From assembly GCA_017538775.1 (NCBI GenBank), contig JAFYIF010000030.1, positions 1 through 5,951 of the forward strand: a stretch of 5,951 bases of DNA. The letters run 5' to 3'. Under the pieces are notes generated by a model. It saw nothing but the letters and a program-made list of their open reading frames with translations. It did not search any database and was not told the DNA's origin. The DNA comes from Oscillospiraceae bacterium. GTDB lineage: Bacteria; Bacillota; Clostridia; Oscillospirales; Oscillospiraceae. Below, one piece after another: positions 5,294 to 5,951 of this stretch (the stretch's first letter is position 1; each line of letters opens with the position of its first letter). The position numbers were made by a program, and so were the translations under genes.

Positions 5294-5951
5294 CTCTCCA
5301 TGTACTCGTCGAAGGTACACATCCTGTCGATGATGCCGTCCTCCGTGATCTCGATGATCCGGTTGGCCACTGTCTGGGTCAGCTGGTGATCGTGGCATGA
5401 GAAGAGGATGTTGTACTTGAAGGCCTCCAGCCCGTTGTTCAGGGCCGCGATGCTCTCCAGGTCCAGATGGTTCGTCGGCTGGTCCAGCATCAGGAAGTTC
5501 GCCCCCGACAGCATCATCCGGCTCAGCATGCAGCGCACCTTCTCGCCGCCCGACAGCACCTTCGCCGGCTTGTACACGTCGTCCCCCGAGAACAGCATCC
5601 GCCCCAGGAAGGTGCGCAGATAGCTCTCGCGCTTGTCCTCCGAGAACTGCCGCATCCACTCGATCAGGTCGCCGTCAAAGCCGTCGAAGAAATCGTTGTG
5701 ATCCTTGGGGTAATAGGCCCACTCGATGGACGCGCCCCACTTGACCGTGCCCTCATCCGGCTCCTCCAGCCCGGCCAGAATCTGAAACAGCATGGTCACG
5801 GCTCGCTCGTTACTGCCGAGGATCGCGATACGGTCTTCCTTCCCGACCGTAAAGCTGACATTGTTCAGCAGGCGGACGCCGTCCACGGTCTTGCTTACGT
5901 CGGTGACGAAGAGACGGTCCTTGCCCGGCTCGCGGTTGGCCTTGAAGCCGA
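5278..5951 (-). CDS. ABC-F family ATPase, C-terminal half (YkpA/YbiT-like), partial
   Basis: The frame is open to the right edge, so the protein starts outside the window. About 224 residues are visible, covering the end of the interdomain linker (GFKANREPGKDRLFV) and the whole second nucleotide-binding domain. ABC-F proteins are soluble, lack membrane domains, and act on the ribosome. The visible features match the YkpA/YbiT branch: KTVDGVRLLNNVSF, KWGASIEWAYYPKDHNDFF, FLGRMLFSGDD, signature LSGGEKVRCMLSRMML (LSGGE at 5542-5556), and the switch His in FSCHDHQLTQT. The P-loop is degenerate (GSNERAVT, 5794-5817) and lacks the GK pair. From memory this is usual for the second domain of YkpA. 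The Walker B reads LMLDQPTNHLD, with Gln (5479-5481) where the catalytic Glu belongs. The C terminus stops at DEYMESKVQS inside the repeat array, apparently shorter than YkpA. The frame agrees with the strong GC-rich codon use of its surroundings. Confidence 0.9.
   Translation of the reverse strand, partial: GFKANREPGKDRLFVTDVSKTVDGVRLLNNVSFTVGKEDRIAILGSNERAVTMLFQILAGLEEPDEGTVKWGASIEWAYYPKDHNDFFDGFDGDLIEWMRQFSEDKRESYLRTFLGRMLFSGDDVYKPAKVLSGGEKVRCMLSRMMLSGANFLMLDQPTNHLDLESIAALNNGLEAFKYNILFSCHDHQLTQTVANRIIEITEDGIIDRMCTFDEYMESKVQS

Overview
The window looks like a chromosomal piece of a GC-rich, low-spore-type Firmicute, most likely a gut clostridium of the Oscillospiraceae/Lachnospiraceae kind. 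This is inferred from strong Shine-Dalgarno sites, SigA-like promoters, a YkpA-type ABC-F ATPase and a polyamine transporter with a fused permease/binding protein. I cannot name the species.

Two compositional blocks meet near 830-845. Positions 1 to about 840 are visibly AT-richer and hold debris and small genes. These are the 3' part of a gene ending in an HExxH-containing protein and interrupted by an in-frame TAA (1-441), a translationally coupled 86-residue gene (438-698), a near-consensus promoter (679-707), a perfect-stem hairpin that buries a ribosome binding site (721-745), and the start of a short frame that may be a truncated transposase (749 on). From about 844 the DNA is strongly GC-rich with C/G-ending codons and looks like core genome.

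The core block begins with an ArsC-like thioredoxin-fold protein (844-1176, GTG start). Next comes an operon with its own extended -10 promoter (1193-1221): potA (ATPase, 1263-2375), potB (permease, 2372-3229, GTGA overlap) and a fused potC-potD gene (permease plus substrate-binding protein, 3241-5178). Together these three genes encode a complete spermidine/putrescine importer. PotA drives transport, PotB and the first part of PotCD form the channel, and the last part of PotCD is a binding protein tethered outside the cell by a seventh membrane helix.

The operon converges on a minus-strand ABC-F gene (5278 to the right edge), of which only the C-terminal half is visible. The roughly 115-bp gap between them is almost entirely one structured element: a bidirectional terminator hairpin flanked by two oppositely oriented arrays of a 7-bp repeat. 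The right array runs into the ABC-F reading frame and supplies its last codons and stop.

No tRNA, rRNA, CRISPR array or intact mobile element was seen. The most unusual signals are the heptad-repeat terminator cassette, the natural Glu-to-Gln Walker B in the ABC-F protein, the PotCD fusion, and the acquired-DNA junction with its RBS-masking hairpin.
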